Positions 1 through 12,959 of a stretch of DNA of 64,000 nucleotides are shown piece after piece. Every line of letters begins with the position of its first letter. Within the stretch, counting starts at the first letter, position 1. The stretch covers positions 29,610,805 through 29,674,804 of the forward strand of contig CM055113.1 in assembly GCA_029204225.1 (NCBI GenBank), in the 5' to 3' direction. The DNA is from Diphasiastrum complanatum. Its lineage: Eukaryota > Streptophyta > Lycopodiopsida > Lycopodiales > Lycopodiaceae. The translations under genes were made by a program, and so were the position numbers. Under the pieces are notes generated by a model. The model made no database searches. It was not told where the DNA came from and saw nothing but the letters and a program-made list of their open reading frames with translations.

Positions 1-1141
1 GAGATCCGATATGGCATTACAAGAGCTTACAGAGGCTCAAAAGGTATATTGTTATGAATATCGTGAATCATTTTTTAAACTCGAATAAAATACCTAAAAA
101 AAAGAACGCTTTTTAACTATTCAAAATTCGTAATTTATTCTAATAATGACTTTTATGGTGAAAACTTTCACAAGCTTTTCCGAAAACTAAAAGAAGAAAC
201 TCAACAACCGCAAGCTTCGACATCTGAAGATCTTGAAGAATTGCGAATTTATCCTACGACGCGACAAATGTTTCTATTGAATGCTTGCGGGATCAATCCA
301 GAACAATACAAAGACGGGTTTCAAAATAGTTACACTATGAGCACATATATCACAACACATAAACGTGCGAGAGAAACCTATGTGCATGAACATCACGAAG
401 ATCCTATAGAAGGTAACAAATCACCTCTATTTTTATTTATTTATTTTCCATTCTGTTCTTTTACTTTATTACATTAAACATATGAAAATCATATTATTTT
501 TTATAACATATTTCAAACTTGCAGGATTTTTGATAAACTATTTTCTATTCTGATCCCGGATTCGATCAAGACGAACAAGACGGTGATACAACATTTCGAA
601 GCGCACTCTGACAAACGTTATTATGCAATTTGTAACCTATATTTCGGTTACAACATTGCTTTTTCAGATTGGAAAACCATGTCTCGAATAGAATTAAATG
701 CTATCAATACAGATTTAGGGAGACAACTTGGCCATCTCTCTGACACTGGAATTCGACTGACAGACGGTCCTATCACAATTGAAAACGTTCTGAAAATCTT
801 AGAACAAGAAACTACCAACACGTCGATGACGACGACAATTGACACGCATCAGGTTCATGTCTTTTACTGATTTTACTACTCAATTTGTTTACAATGCATT
901 TTATACACAAATGTAAATACAACCTTGCAACTAACAAATAACAGGTGATAACTCTTGAATCTCCACAACCGATATCACAACGATCTTCTTCTAGCAAAGA
1001 GGTATGGCAAATTAACGTTATTTTTTTGTTTTAAATAGATCTTCTAGTATCATTTAAAAAAATCCTATTAATTTTCACTGTTCTTCGCAGGATCTGACAT
1101 CGCCACCGCCACCGAAATGCCTACGAGGCAGTTCTTCATAA
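1..1141 (+). CDS. 3' exons of an unrecognised spliced gene (partial, open at the left edge)
   Basis: I do not recognise the product. A five-exon model fits: 1-42, 175-412, 525-852, 945-1001 and 1091-1141, each intron bounded by GT and AG. The last three exons join in phase 0 and end at a TAA at 1139-1141. Their reading includes the stretches KRYYAICNLYFGYN and PITIENVLKILEQE, a Ser-rich 19-residue exon (945-1001) and a short Pro-rich tail (TSPPPPK). The 175-412 exon reads well (GINPEQYKDGFQNSY), but its junction to the 525 exon is one nucleotide out of phase. So either the real splice site differs there or the gene is decaying. A copia fragment begins about 55 bp after the stop. It could be a host gene or the accessory ORF of a DNA transposon. 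Seen: exon/intron pattern. Inferred: that it is transcribed. Confidence 0.4.
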
Positions 1142-1195
1142 TGTACAAAATAGTCTCGCGAATAGGCCCATTAATTTACATCGGCCAAACAACAG

Positions 1196-2051
1196 ATTTT
1201 GAGAGCACTTCAGAGTATGGCTTGATTTACAAGAAGCATGATGGTTTACTTGAGTTGTGTGGCTATGTGGATGCGGATTGGGGAGGTGACTATGATGATT
1301 GTAGATCCACCACAGGGTATGTATTCCAGTTTTGTGGTAGTTGCTTTTCCTAGTCTAGCAAGAAGCAAAGTACAATTGCTCTTTCCACCTTTGAAGCATA
1401 GTATAAGGCAATGTGTAGTGCAGCACAAAAAGCTATATGGTTGAGGCAAATCTTGGAAGAAATTGGCATGAAGCAGAAAAATCCCACGACTTTACATAGC
1501 GACAGTCAGAGTGGAATTCAGCTAGCAAAGAATCTAGTGTTCCATGCGCGAACTAAACACATTGAGATTCAGTATCACTTTATACATGAGAGGCTGCTGA
1601 GTCATGAAATTCATGTTGTTCATTGTAGCTCAGGAGAACAACTAGCTGATATTTTCACTAAGCCACTTGCTGGAAAAAAGTTTGATAAGTTTAGATCAAA
1701 GCTTTATGTACTTAAAGTTTGTTGACTTTAAAGCTATGTATATGATTGTATAAAAAGTAGAATCTACTTTAAGGGAGAGAGTTAGAATTAAAGTAGAATC
1801 ACTGTGTTACTGTACTGTGGGTCCTATCAGTGGATAAGGATCAGTTGGCCTCGCCACGAGGCAAGTCGACGGGACACGCATCCCGCCAACGACAACCTGG
1901 GTCATGCATGGGTTTCCTGAGTGAACAACTATATGTATAGTGTAATTTCATTTTGAGAAATACAGTTGCTATGTAAGCTTGTTGAGGAGAGTGTTTTCTG
2001 TCTATGTTACTGTGTAGCATGATATGTGTTCCTATGCAAAGCAAATTCTAA
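1196..2051 (+). mobile_element. Ty1/copia 'family A', 3' fragment: RNase H plus 3' LTR
   Basis: The plus strand encodes a copia RNase H domain. Visible marks are the DADWGG start, the LHSDSQSG and ARTKHIEI motifs, and the closing ADIFTKPL motif near 1640-1670. A purine-rich tract (about 1767-1781) is followed directly by an LTR at 1782-2051. Gag, protease, integrase and most of RT are absent, so this is a broken fossil with several breaks. The same family recurs on the minus strand at 8604-11305 and on the plus strand at 54946-56700. Confidence 0.85.
1782..2051 (+). repeat. Family A LTR (270 bp, plus orientation)
   Basis: It begins TTAGAATT and ends AATTCTAA, an inverted terminal pair. It is a near copy of the reverse complement of 11036-11305, also 270 bp, with roughly 7% difference by eye. 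The second copy is followed by a tRNA-iMet primer-binding site, which confirms that these are LTRs. The element lacks the usual TG..CA ends if its limits are set by the shared sequence. Confidence 0.85.
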
Positions 2052-3264
2052 GTGATTGGTCATATGTTGTGTAGCTCTAGAATCAAGAAACCATGAATCA
2101 TCCAAAAATGCACTTTGATCTTTGACCATAAATGCGTCTTCATCCACTTAATTCAACCTGGAGATGATGAAACTGTGTTTACTTGTTGATCAGGTTGCTT
2201 GGCTGCATTCTTCGCTTGGAGAATTCGACAATCCTTGATCTCATGGTTATTGCACTTGCAATACCTGCAAAACATCTTCTTCTTCGATTGTGGATTCGAT
2301 GATTGTTCTTGACCTTGAGTTTGTTTCTGATTCATTGTAGCCTTCTTGGAGCTTCTGCTTCTGTCGCTTAGAGCCTTTGTTGACATATAGAGCTTGAGAG
2401 GAGGAAGTAGACAAAGTGTCTTGACTTCTTCTATTGTCTTCTTGAAGCAACATAGTGAAAAATCTAGTAAGAGTTAAATTCTGAGTGTGTTGATATGATC
2501 ATCACCCAGTTCTCATATATAGAGGGCAAGCTTGAAAGCAATGTCATAATTGCATCTTGATCATCTATAACTGATCCAACAGAGGCCATCTGTTGCAAGA
2601 GATTCTTAAACTGGTTAATGTGACTCTGAAGAGAATCACTAGTAGACATCTTGAAAGTGAAGAATTTCCTTCGTAGATGTAACTTAGTAGTTATGTCCCT
2701 CACGTCATATAGTAAGTTCAGGATGTCCCAAACATCTCTTGACGTTTTAGCTTCAACTATGTGTCCAATCTGTGTATATGATATATTGAGAATAATAAAC
2801 GCAAAAGCTTTATCGTCCTTCGATTTTCACTTTGAGTCGTCGTCTTTAGGTTTTAGTTTTGTACCTGTAACAACATCCCATAATTTGCTGATGATTAGCA
2901 AGGTCTTCATCTTAAATTTCTACAAATGATAATTGGATCCATTCAGCCTGTCTGCGATAAGACCAACTTTACTTTGAGAATCCATCTGGAACTCAGTCTG
3001 CGATGACGCTAGGATGTAGTAATGCCAACAATAGGAAATTAATTTTCTGATACTGAAAGGTTGAAAAGAACTAAAGAGTATGATTATCAATTCATATCGC
3101 GAAAGATATCAAGTATTAGAGATTTTGCTCTAATATCGAAAGAGTATTAGGCCCTGATAGAGATCACAGATCTGATACCGTGGCGGTTCAGATAAAGGAA
3201 ATAGTGATATAACACTGATACTATGATAGAAGCTCTGATATAAGAATGTAATGCTCTGATACCA
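2052..3264 (-). mobile_element. Ty1/copia 'family B', gag-protease fragment
   Basis: Read on the minus strand from the right: a primer-binding site complementary to initiator tRNA-Met (3253-3264), a gag start near 2985 (MDSQSKVGLIADRLNG), a UBN2-type gag domain (about 2464-2703), a CX2CX4HX4C zinc knuckle (about 2240-2290) and a protease site of the D-S-x-A-T type near 2080. It stops at the family A LTR. It is broken, with several breaks and no pol downstream of protease. Confidence 0.75.
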
Positions 3265-4112
<848 letters not shown>

Positions 4113-4600
4113 AATATGTTTGCATAAATGAACCAAACTGTCACTTCTATAGAAATGAACTAAAACAGCCACACGCGACAATGTCGGGATTTTGTGGAAA
4201 AGACGACAATGTCCTTAAATCTCATTTAGGGTTGTCCCACACTTTGCCAGTCATTTCTTTAACATTTAAGTCACCTTGAAAAAAGCGAAAAATGCGACTC
4301 TGCATATTTGCACAGGTTTCCTGATAGGCGAAAAATGTGAAAAAAGTGACACTGCATTTTTACACGAGATTCTTGATAGACAAAAAAGACGACACTATTG
4401 TCAAACTTCGTGTATTCTGCAGATTGTGTAAAAATAGTTGTAATTCTATAGACTATATAAAAACACGGGAAAATCCACAGAACTAGATAAACAATGGATG
4501 AAGAATAAAACCGACTAGTCGATTAGTAAGAAGGAGAATAATCCAGCATACATTTTTTTTGGATCTTGAGATCAAGGACCTTAATTCGGGTGGATCCAAG
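4113..4600. other. No gene seen
   Basis: This is A+T-rich sequence between the probable family B LTR and a degenerate family C-like LTR. Short related phrases recur (for example GCGAAAAATGTG-like strings near 4290-4350), but no coding pattern, promoter or clear repeat boundary is visible. Confidence 0.4.
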
Positions 4601-4993
4601 GTTGGATTTTAGGGTTAGGTTATGAAAAGTACAGAGATGCTATAAATATGTGATGAGATCTCCATCAATTTATGAGTAAAAAATTGGTTTTCAATCTACC
4701 AATGTTGTTGGTGATCTAGATGTTTGATATTTGCTATTTCTGTTAAGTAATTTGACTTTGTGAGATTGATTTGGAACTTCAGGTGCTGGACTCTTACCTA
4801 TGGCAGTCCGTATTTTCACACGTGTGAAGGGATTTGCATGAATTTGAGCCTACAAGTGGAGTTCAAGCCAAGGGGAAGCTAGGAAACACTAAAATGGTTG
4901 GTGTTTTAGCTATAGGATCTCAATTGGACCATTCAAGGTGCTTCCTCCATCATTTCAAAGGTTTATTAGAGTCTATTTGTTGTATTTTTAACA
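4600..4993 (+). repeat. Degenerate solo LTR related to copia family C
   Basis: Several blocks match the family C LTR in order. These are a TATA-type stretch with GTGATGAGATCTCC (about 4643-4665), the CAGTCCGTATTTTCACACG block (about 4804) with the palindrome TTCACACGTGTGAA at 4815-4828, a CTCCATCATTTCAAAG block, and an end reading TTTTTAACA at about 4985-4993. No primer site or internal domain follows, so it looks like an old solo LTR. Confidence 0.55.
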
Positions 4994-6470
4994 TGTTCAA
5001 TGTTTCTCATGGAGCTAATTCAAAGCACTTTTGTCTATATTGCATGAAGACAACAAAAGACATGACAAGGAGTACATCAACTTGCCTACTCAAAGCAGAA
5101 GTTTGGAAGAAGCTTGACAACATGGTAAAATATTTAATAAAATATAAGTTTTCAAATACTGATGTGCAAATGATACTGAAAGCAACCAGCGAATTTGTTG
5201 ATGCAGTTTAGAGTGCATGGGGAGCAGATCACATAACACATTATATGGTAAGATTTTGAAGCAGTACACAATTCCATGATACTATAGTATAAAATTGATA
5301 TTTGTTATTTTTTAGAACCAATGTTATACATTTTGAGAGAAATGTCTAGGTTTGAGACTAGTCATTTCTCCTTTGGAATTATTGATAATATTGACTATTT
5401 CACGTCTATCGTTTTTCCATTTCTTTTTGTTTTGCCGTTTGTCACCAAAGGGCCTAGACGTAGAGGCCTTTTCTAAGACTTATTTTAGATTCAAGTCTTC
5501 TCAGAATAAGGATATGATACACTATCAGGATTTGATGAACATTGACATGAATAAATATAAAGCCAAGCTTGAGAGGATGTTTTACAAAGTTGCATGATGA
5601 TTTGTCAACTTTTGTTTGTTATCTTTTGTTAAACATTGAGGATGATTCTAATAATGCTTCATCATCTACTTTCGATACCGGTTCCTCAAGTAGTGTCAGA
5701 ATTGAGAAGTCCAACCTGCTGATTTGGATTCATTTCTTCAAGATACAAATAAATAATGATGATTGTACAAATTTTTACCCTATCGAAATAGAGCTTTATT
5801 TATAGGTCCTTAGTCTACTACATCTCTTCCCCCTCATTACAAAACTTTGATTACCCTCCCTACGTATAATGTCAATAATGATTCTTTTTTGACATTATCA
5901 AATATATAAGATCTTTTTTACTTCACAGAGGTTGAAGCCCTTTGTATTTTGAGCACGGAATTAGATGACTTTCCTGATTTGAATGATTACGAGATTGATG
6001 ATCTTCTCCCTGGAGTGGATGACCCAGTCAACGATCAATTTCTGTGAGGAAAAGATTGCTTGAAGATAGCCGTTGAGCAAGTACATAGAAATGAAGCTGA
6101 TCTTCCTAGTGAAGATGAGTTTCTTAGAATTCAAAATCAATTTGACTTTCCAGAGCCATCAATATATTCTCCAAGCTCTTCGACTTCGAGAGGAGGCCAC
6201 AATGGACAGTCATAAATGAAGACAAAGGTGAATGCGTAAGTTCTTGTTTGAATTTTACTAGATAATATGTGATGCTAAAATTATGTATTTGAACTCACCT
6301 TTGTTTCGATTTCAGAAAACTCTTTATGTGGATGAGTTTGCAATTCGTCGAGGACACAGATCTTCCGGCCGGTGAATTTCTAAGAGATCATGCATTGGGT
6401 TATTATTTGAAGTCCTTCAAGAATAATGAGATAAGTGGCATCACCTTCTCTACCTCTTTTGCATAAATCA
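4994..6470 (+). pseudogene. Decayed coding region of unknown origin
   Basis: Several stretches look protein-coding but do not form one gene. 4994-5211 encodes a piece with F-C-x-Y-C-M (GANSKHFCLYCMKTTKDM), a possible zinc-ribbon-like start. Its first in-frame part at 4834-4993 belongs to the LTR relic and should be ignored. Around 5440-5600 there is another short frame. 5930-6200 reads as an acidic protein (TELDDFPDLNDYEIDDLLPG) with an internal stop. 6316-6370 follows a plausible intron end. I do not recognise the family. A DNA transposon or a decayed host gene are both possible. Confidence 0.3.
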
Positions 6471-8600
6471 AATTGGATCACCTAAAAACAAGAAACAAGT
6501 AAGCAACTACTACAATCCAAATTACAAAGAAAACCAACTATAGAACATCTCTACACATAGTAGGTTTTCACATTTTTAGGCATTTTCCAAGGAAAAGGAC
6601 CCATCCCAAGAATTATAAAGTGTGCCCTACAACTAATTTTGAATGTACAAATGGCCAACTAATGTGAGCATACCTTATGATTGGAAAACAAGATGTAACT
6701 ACAAAAGTGAGCAATCTACGGGACATGAGGGCTTAGGTGAATGCATATTTTTTTTGGAAAGTAATGCTCAACTACCATGCCCCACGTCAAAAGCACCCAA
6801 AATCACCATAAAGTAATGAACACCTGGCAATTTTTCCCTATATTTCATATTACGTGAAGCCCACTAGAGTCCAATTGTTGAATTCAAGGAGAAAAATGGA
6901 ATACTCAATGACATACCACTCATAGGAGGACCTGGAGGGCGACTTATTGATTGATATATGCAAGGACATGGGGCTCAAGCTATCCACACAATTTAAAGCA
7001 AAGTGCATACAACTCAGGTTTTTGAGGGCCATGGTATTGTTGTGGTTGGGGACGGGCGGCTTGCCCTCTCTTCTTATCCATGTGTATTGTACAATAGAAA
7101 GGGACTCGGACACCACATGTAGATAATTTTATCACCCACTTTTTGTTGTTAACTAAATAATTCAAGTTTAAGTTTGAACTTCGTTGCTGCACACTGCATG
7201 AACAGTGTTGAGTATTGACTCGAATTATAAGATGTGGGTCAGCTGATTGAGGATTGGAAATCAAACAGCTTATGTAACAGTGATGATCCAGTTTAGTATC
7301 AATCAAAGCAAAGTCTTGGACACTATGCTAATAATAGAGGATTGTCAAAGTTGATTCATACTTGGACATGTGCTTTCACCACACTTACAAGTCTCAAGAC
7401 AAAGCACGTGGAACTGCTTCGACTGTGGGTGATTCACTGGTATACGAAAGGCGTCCTATATGCAGATCATCCAACGCTGATCACGAAGCAACGGAGACGT
7501 GGTGCTTTATATGGTATGATGGGGAAAGCTTTACCTTTCATGACCTAAAATATGAATTTCTTCAGTTTGAGAAAGAGACGCATCGGACCTGGCGAATGCC
7601 AGGAAAAAGCGAAACTTACAGATGACAAACAGCAGGATAGGCCATGCAATCGCTTGGACGTGTGGTCAATCGATAACCCGCAAGTGCTAAAATGGAAATT
7701 ACGCAGCTCTTCCTTGGGTCGGAAAAAACCGCACGCACGAAATACTTTCTGTATGACGCAAATCAGTCACCAGGAGTATACATTCATCACATAAACCTTA
7801 AAACACATGCAAATTGTAATTTGATATGTTTGATCAGCTGATTTTAATATTCCTTAGATCACTAATTTATGGTAGCAAAGTAGAGATTGATCATTGCAAA
7901 TCCCACTTGTTAACAGGGGAGGTGAAAGACCACTTTGCTCACAGTTTAAAGAGCATTCAATGGGAAGAAAATGAAACTAGCTACTAGCTACGCAATTTTG
8001 TCCCGATTCGAGTCAAACAATCATTGTAAAAAGCGAAGCGCATGTCGTAATTATAATTGAATTTTGTATTCGATTTATCTGCGTTTCATATTCGATCTAT
8101 GCATGTTTCATATCGTTATTTTGTAGTTAAAAAAACTTGCATTTTAGAAAGAGACATGAAATAACAAACTAGCAAAGCATGATTTATGTGTGATTAGATA
8201 GTTACTAATTACAAAAATGTGTTTTGCGATTTTTTTACAACATAAAAACATTTCAAATGGAAGCTGATAAAGAACAATGTCGGAATTGGAACAATTACTA
8301 ACTGATTATATATTGTAAGTAATTTCAAGTGCTAATGGCAATGTTGTTCAATTGAGTTTGAAAGAAAAAATACGAAGTTATTCAAAATATCGTACAAGAA
8401 TGCATAGGTAGCTGAACTAAAGATATGAATTTATATTAAGATTGGAAATTGATAAAATGTGCCAAAAAATTTCAAATATAAGATCGACGTTTCAAATACC
8501 AATATTTACGCGAGAGCGGTGGACGATTGAACTTCTCTCGATGCTGCTTCCCATATACACAAGATTCGCACATCGATTCCAAGTGATCTTCTATGGTAGG
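6471..8600. other. No recognised gene; two short coding-like frames
   Basis: 6471-7340 shows nothing I can name. At 7362-7625 there is a plus-strand frame of 87 codons (GTASTVGDSLVYERRPICRS and so on) with balanced composition. A second frame at 7552-7794 overlaps it. Neither has a recognisable motif or a clear start context. 7800-8600 is A+T-rich with no coding pattern. Confidence 0.3.
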
Positions 8601-8603
8601 CAA

Positions 8604-11035
8604 TCATGTTACCATCTCCAATTTTCTCATCAAACTGAGGCTTCCCAAGTTCAAGTGACCAAGCCTCTTATGCCACAACTCAGTTTGCGATGGAATGGAC
8701 GATACAAGTCCATGTTGCCCCTTGATTGTAGCATTCAACCTGTACAATTTTGTATTGGGCTCCCTTACTCCATCTGCAATAACTTTGAACTTTTGGTTCA
8801 CATCCTTCACAAAGCAATGATCATGGGCGAATTCTACTTTCAGCTTTTGATCAGTAATGACTCCAATAGAAAGTAGATTTTTCTTCAAACCTGGTACATA
8901 AAGTACCTCCCTGATCATCCTGCTTTTGCCATCAGGTAGTTGGATTGAAACGGTGCCTATCCCCTTGATCTTGCACACCTCACCATTTGCTTGTGAAACG
9001 GACGTTCCATTATCCAACACTTTCAAGCTACTGAACCAATTCTTTTTACCTGTCATGTGTCTTGTGGCTCCCGAGTCAATATACCACGCTTGATCATCTT
9101 GATTAGATGACAATGCAGATATGAAGATGCTAGAGTCTTCAATCTCACCCTCATCGACAAGGTTACCTGATTGTTTTGGTCTCCCCTTGCCTTGTTCCGC
9201 CAGGAATTTGTGACATTCACTCTTCCAATGGCCCTTTTTACCACAATGGAAGCACTTGCCTTTCTTCTTAGTCTTAATGGAAGATCCCTCGTCCTCCTGA
9301 GACTTGGCAAATTGTTGTTTAGACTTCCTGTTGCCCTTGTCCTTGCCTTGTTTTTGGCGTGTCGCAAGTGCATGATCATCAGTATTTTGACGTCTAGCTT
9401 TTACCATTTCTCGTCGTTGCTCTTCCTGCATCAAGATTCTTGTGAGCTCGTCAAAGGTTGGCAATCTTTCTCTTGATGCTATTCCGCTCACAAACATCTT
9501 ATAGGGTCCTGCAATGCCGCACAATGCATTGTGCACCAGCTCCACATTGCGTATGTGCTCACCAATAGAATGTAGTTTATCCCTCATTGTCTTGATTCTG
9601 GTCATGTATGTCAGAATGTGCTCTCTTTGCTCCATTCAGGCACTATTCAGCTTTGACTTCAGAAACATGATTTCTGACGGATTTGACGTCTCAAAATGCT
9701 CCTTTAGCACATCCCATGCCTGTCTGGGTGTAACAACATCACAAATGTGGGTAATGATGTGATCCTTCACTGACAAGTTAATGAAGGTCAAAGATTTTCT
9801 CATCTTTTTGTCGAACACTTTGATATCCGCTTCATTTGGCGGCCTTCTCTCATCACCTGTGACGAATTCTCACACGTCTTTCTCCATCAGTATGTTTTTC
9901 ATTTTGAATTTCCACACTGCATAGTTGGAAATCTCGTCCAATTTGTTACTTTCACTCAAAATGGACTCTCCCATGTTTGCCATCGCAAAACTGCTTGAAA
10001 CTTCTACCGTAGGCTAAAAACAGTATGCCGAGGCCAACAGTGATGTCAAAAGTTGAAAATAATGACCTGCACTTTTTCCCTTACCAGGCCACTCGTCGCT
10101 TTTCCACCAATTTGAAAGCCAAATTGGCATCGCCTTCCGAAATGCACTCAGTCATCAACTCCCAACAACGTGCCCAGTGGAATGGTGAAATCACTTCTGG
10201 CGCACTCCGAACACTTTCTCCGCTGCAATCACTCTGTTTTGCTATACCGTACTTGCATATACAGTCCGGGTGTCCTTCGTTTGGAGGTTATAGCCTTTCG
10301 TTTGGGTCAAAACGGGCAAAGGACCCAAAAATAGGGATTTTCTTTGTTTTTGAACTGTTTCTTCGCCTTGAAGAAACTTCGATCTTCACTTGTGAAGGGA
10401 CCCAACTCAACTTTCACTTTGAAAATTTTTAATGAAGTTGAAGGCCAGAATGCACTTCAATTCTTTAGGGCCCTCTTCAATGCTCTTTTAAAAACAATCC
10501 ACTGGTTCTCTTGGATCCGATGGTCCAAATTCAATGCTAGAGGTTCGATCTTTATCGTTGACCATGATGGACACTGATCCGACGATTCAACACTGTCTTC
10601 ACTACTTGCAACCATTGGACCACCTTAGAACGCTAAGAGGAGACTCCTCTTCCGCGCGCCAAAATATCTCCATGGCTGGTTGACAATGTAGTTAGCTTCC
10701 TTCCTATCCTTACGACATCCAAAACGGTGCACAAACAACGAAGAAATCACCAGTTATGTGTAGAAAACCGTAACCCCAAACCCAGTTTCAATTTGCAACT
10801 GGCTTCGAAATTGTCAATTTTTCACTAAGTTTTACCCTGTCTGATGCTATGCACAAGCTATTAATTCCTCTACTGAGCTTGGCAAGCCTCTATAATCTAG
10901 AAACCGTGCACCAGTGCTTCTCTTTCCATCTTCAACCCGTCGTAAACCCCAAACACTCAGAAGACAATTCTCTCGAAGCTCTCTTCAACGACGATGTTGT
11001 ACTGTGTACACTCCCTGTACGGCTCTGATACCAAC
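8604..11035 (-). mobile_element. Ty1/copia 'family A', 5' part: leader, gag, protease, pre-integrase
   Basis: Read from the right: a primer-binding site for tRNA-iMet (11021-11033) just inside the LTR, a leader of about 1 kb, then gag from about 9990 (MGESILSESNKLDEISNYAV). The CX2CX4HX4C knuckle (CFHCGKKGHWKSEC, about 9220-9260), the protease site WYIDSGATRHMT (about 9050-9090) and a GAG-pre-integrase domain with LWHKRLGHLN (about 8620-8650) follow. The element stops there, without an integrase core, RT or RNase H. It is broken, with a few breaks. The leader is long for a copia element and may hold foreign sequence. Confidence 0.85.
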
Positions 11036-11305
11036 TTAGAATTTGCTTTGCACAAAAACACAAATCATGCTACACAGTAACACAGACAGAAGACAATCTC
11101 CACAACAAGCTCACATAGCAACTGTATTTCTCAAAATGAAATTACACTGTACATATAGTTGTTCACTCAGGCAACCCATGCATGACCCAAGTTGTCGTTG
11201 GCGGGACACGTGTCCCGTCGACTTGCCTCGTGGTGAGGCCAACTAATTCTTATCCACTAATAGGACCCACAGTACAGTAACATAGTGATTCTACTTTAAT
11301 TCTAA
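11036..11305 (-). repeat. Family A 5' LTR (270 bp, minus orientation)
   Basis: Its reverse complement matches 1782-2051 along its full length. On the minus strand its end (AATTCTAA) is followed by GT and then the tRNA-iMet primer site TGGTATCAGAGCC. That fixes it as the 5' LTR of the minus-strand family A element. Confidence 0.85.
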
Positions 11306-12317
11306 CTCAATCAACGTGAGATCTTCAACTCCTACACACCTTACAACACAAAGAAATTTGTTCATCTTGGTGACAATAGTACTCACACTATTGAAGGTGA
11401 AGGTACTGTAAGATTGTGATTCCAACATGATCAATTCAAATTACTATCAAAGATCTTAAATGTTCCCACACTCTCTACAAATCTGTTATCAGTAAGTAGA
11501 ATTACAAATTTAGGTCATAAGATAGAATTCGAATCTGGTCAATGCAAAATTGTTGATAGGAGTAATAAGATCCTTGCACTCGGCAAGAGGCATGGTTACT
11601 TATATAGATTGGCACGTTGCTATTTGGAGTCTAGTCAAGCCTTGAAAACTTCTATTTTAGTCAATAAAGCATTACTATGGCATCATCGCTTAGGAAACTT
11701 GAATTATGCATCTGTTTTGAACATGTCCAGACAATCCATGGTTCTTGATCTCGACTATCCTTCTGGTAAGGTTGATCTCCCTGTCTGTCATAGCTGCATC
11801 TTTGAAAAGTAGACTAGGATTCCTTTTAGATCAAATCATAGGCATGCAGCAAAAGATTTGTTAGATGTTGTTCATACAGATATATGTGGACCTATGCAAA
11901 CTCCTTCTTTGCTGGATGCAAAGTATTTCATTACTTTTATTGACAAATTCTCCAAAAGAACAGTTGTTTATTTCATTAAATAGAAATCAGAGGCTTTCAT
12001 CAAATTCAGATAATTCAAAGAGCATGCTGAGAATCAAACTAACAAACAAATAAAAGCACCGAGGTCAGATAACGGGAGAGAATAGATCTCCAATGAATTC
12101 AAGGAGTATTGCCTTAACAACGACATTGAGCAACAATACAATACCTCCTATTCGCCTCGGTCAAATGGTCTTGTTGAGAGAAAGAACAAAACCTTAGTTG
12201 AATTGGCAAAGTGCATGTTATCACATGATACACTTATGAATTGCTTCTAGGTTGAAGCTGTTTCAATAACAACCTATATTCAAAACAGATGTCCTACTAA
12301 AGGCCTCTCAGACAAAA
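11306..12317 (+). mobile_element. Ty1/copia 'family D', protease-to-integrase fragment
   Basis: On the plus strand: end of protease (NLLSVSRITNLGHKIEF), a GAG-pre-integrase domain (LLWHHRLGNLNYASVLNMS, about 11680-11730), the integrase zinc region and an integrase core with HTDICGPM, RSDNGRE and YSPRSNGLVERKNKT (about 12155-12195). LTRs, gag and RT are missing. It lies between the family A LTR and the family E LTR and is broken several times. Confidence 0.8.
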
Positions 12318-12959
12318 TGTGAAAGATTCAACTAGTTTCATCACATTTTGCTATATTTTCATATTTGGCATATTGAGGCCAAAACTTGTTTTAGACTTAG
12401 AGGTTGACTTTTCAAAGTTCATTAGTCTAAATTTCATCTGAATAAACACTTTTTGAAAGTGTGGAAAAGTTAGAATGCGAGTTTGAGTAGATTCAAATTT
12501 GAATAGTTGGGTACATTGAATCTAGACCCAAAATTAGTAGGGTTAGCATTTTGGTGGGAAAGCCAAGTGGCCAAATAGGGTTTGGACCTGCTATAAAAAG
12601 ATGTAACTCATGGAGAGAGCAATTTTCTCTCTTCTCTATCTCGTTATACATGGTTCTCTTGGGTTCTACTATCCATTGGTGCACTATCTTGGTGATTGCT
12701 TGCAATTCTATGTGTAGAATGATCTACATTTGCTATTTTTGGATCCACGCGTGTGAAATATAGTAGCTTTCTGGTTTTGTATGGACAACAACTATACTTT
12801 TTTATTTCATTCAATTTTTATCAAGTTCTATTGGTGTTTGCATCTCATTTTATCTGTAGATGCTGATTTTTCTACATTGGTGAGATTAGTAGTGTATTTC
12901 TCTTTCTAACCAAAGATCATTCAAGTAGATTGGATCTTAAGGATCTGAAATCTTTCACA
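12318..12959 (+). repeat. Family E 5' LTR (642 bp)
   Basis: The limits are set by the inverted terminal repeats and by the tRNA-iMet primer site that follows directly. It contains a CACGCGTGTGAAAT stretch near 12746, a variant of the TTCACACGTGTGAA palindrome found in families C and G. Confidence 0.85.

Noticed and set aside
4834-4993. First half of the 125-codon ORF at 4834-5211 as protein
   Set aside because: This part matches the family C LTR including its palindrome, so it is non-coding repeat read through by chance.
8442-8876. Plus-strand 144-codon ORF
   Set aside because: It lies opposite the family A gag/protease region on the minus strand, which has clear motifs.
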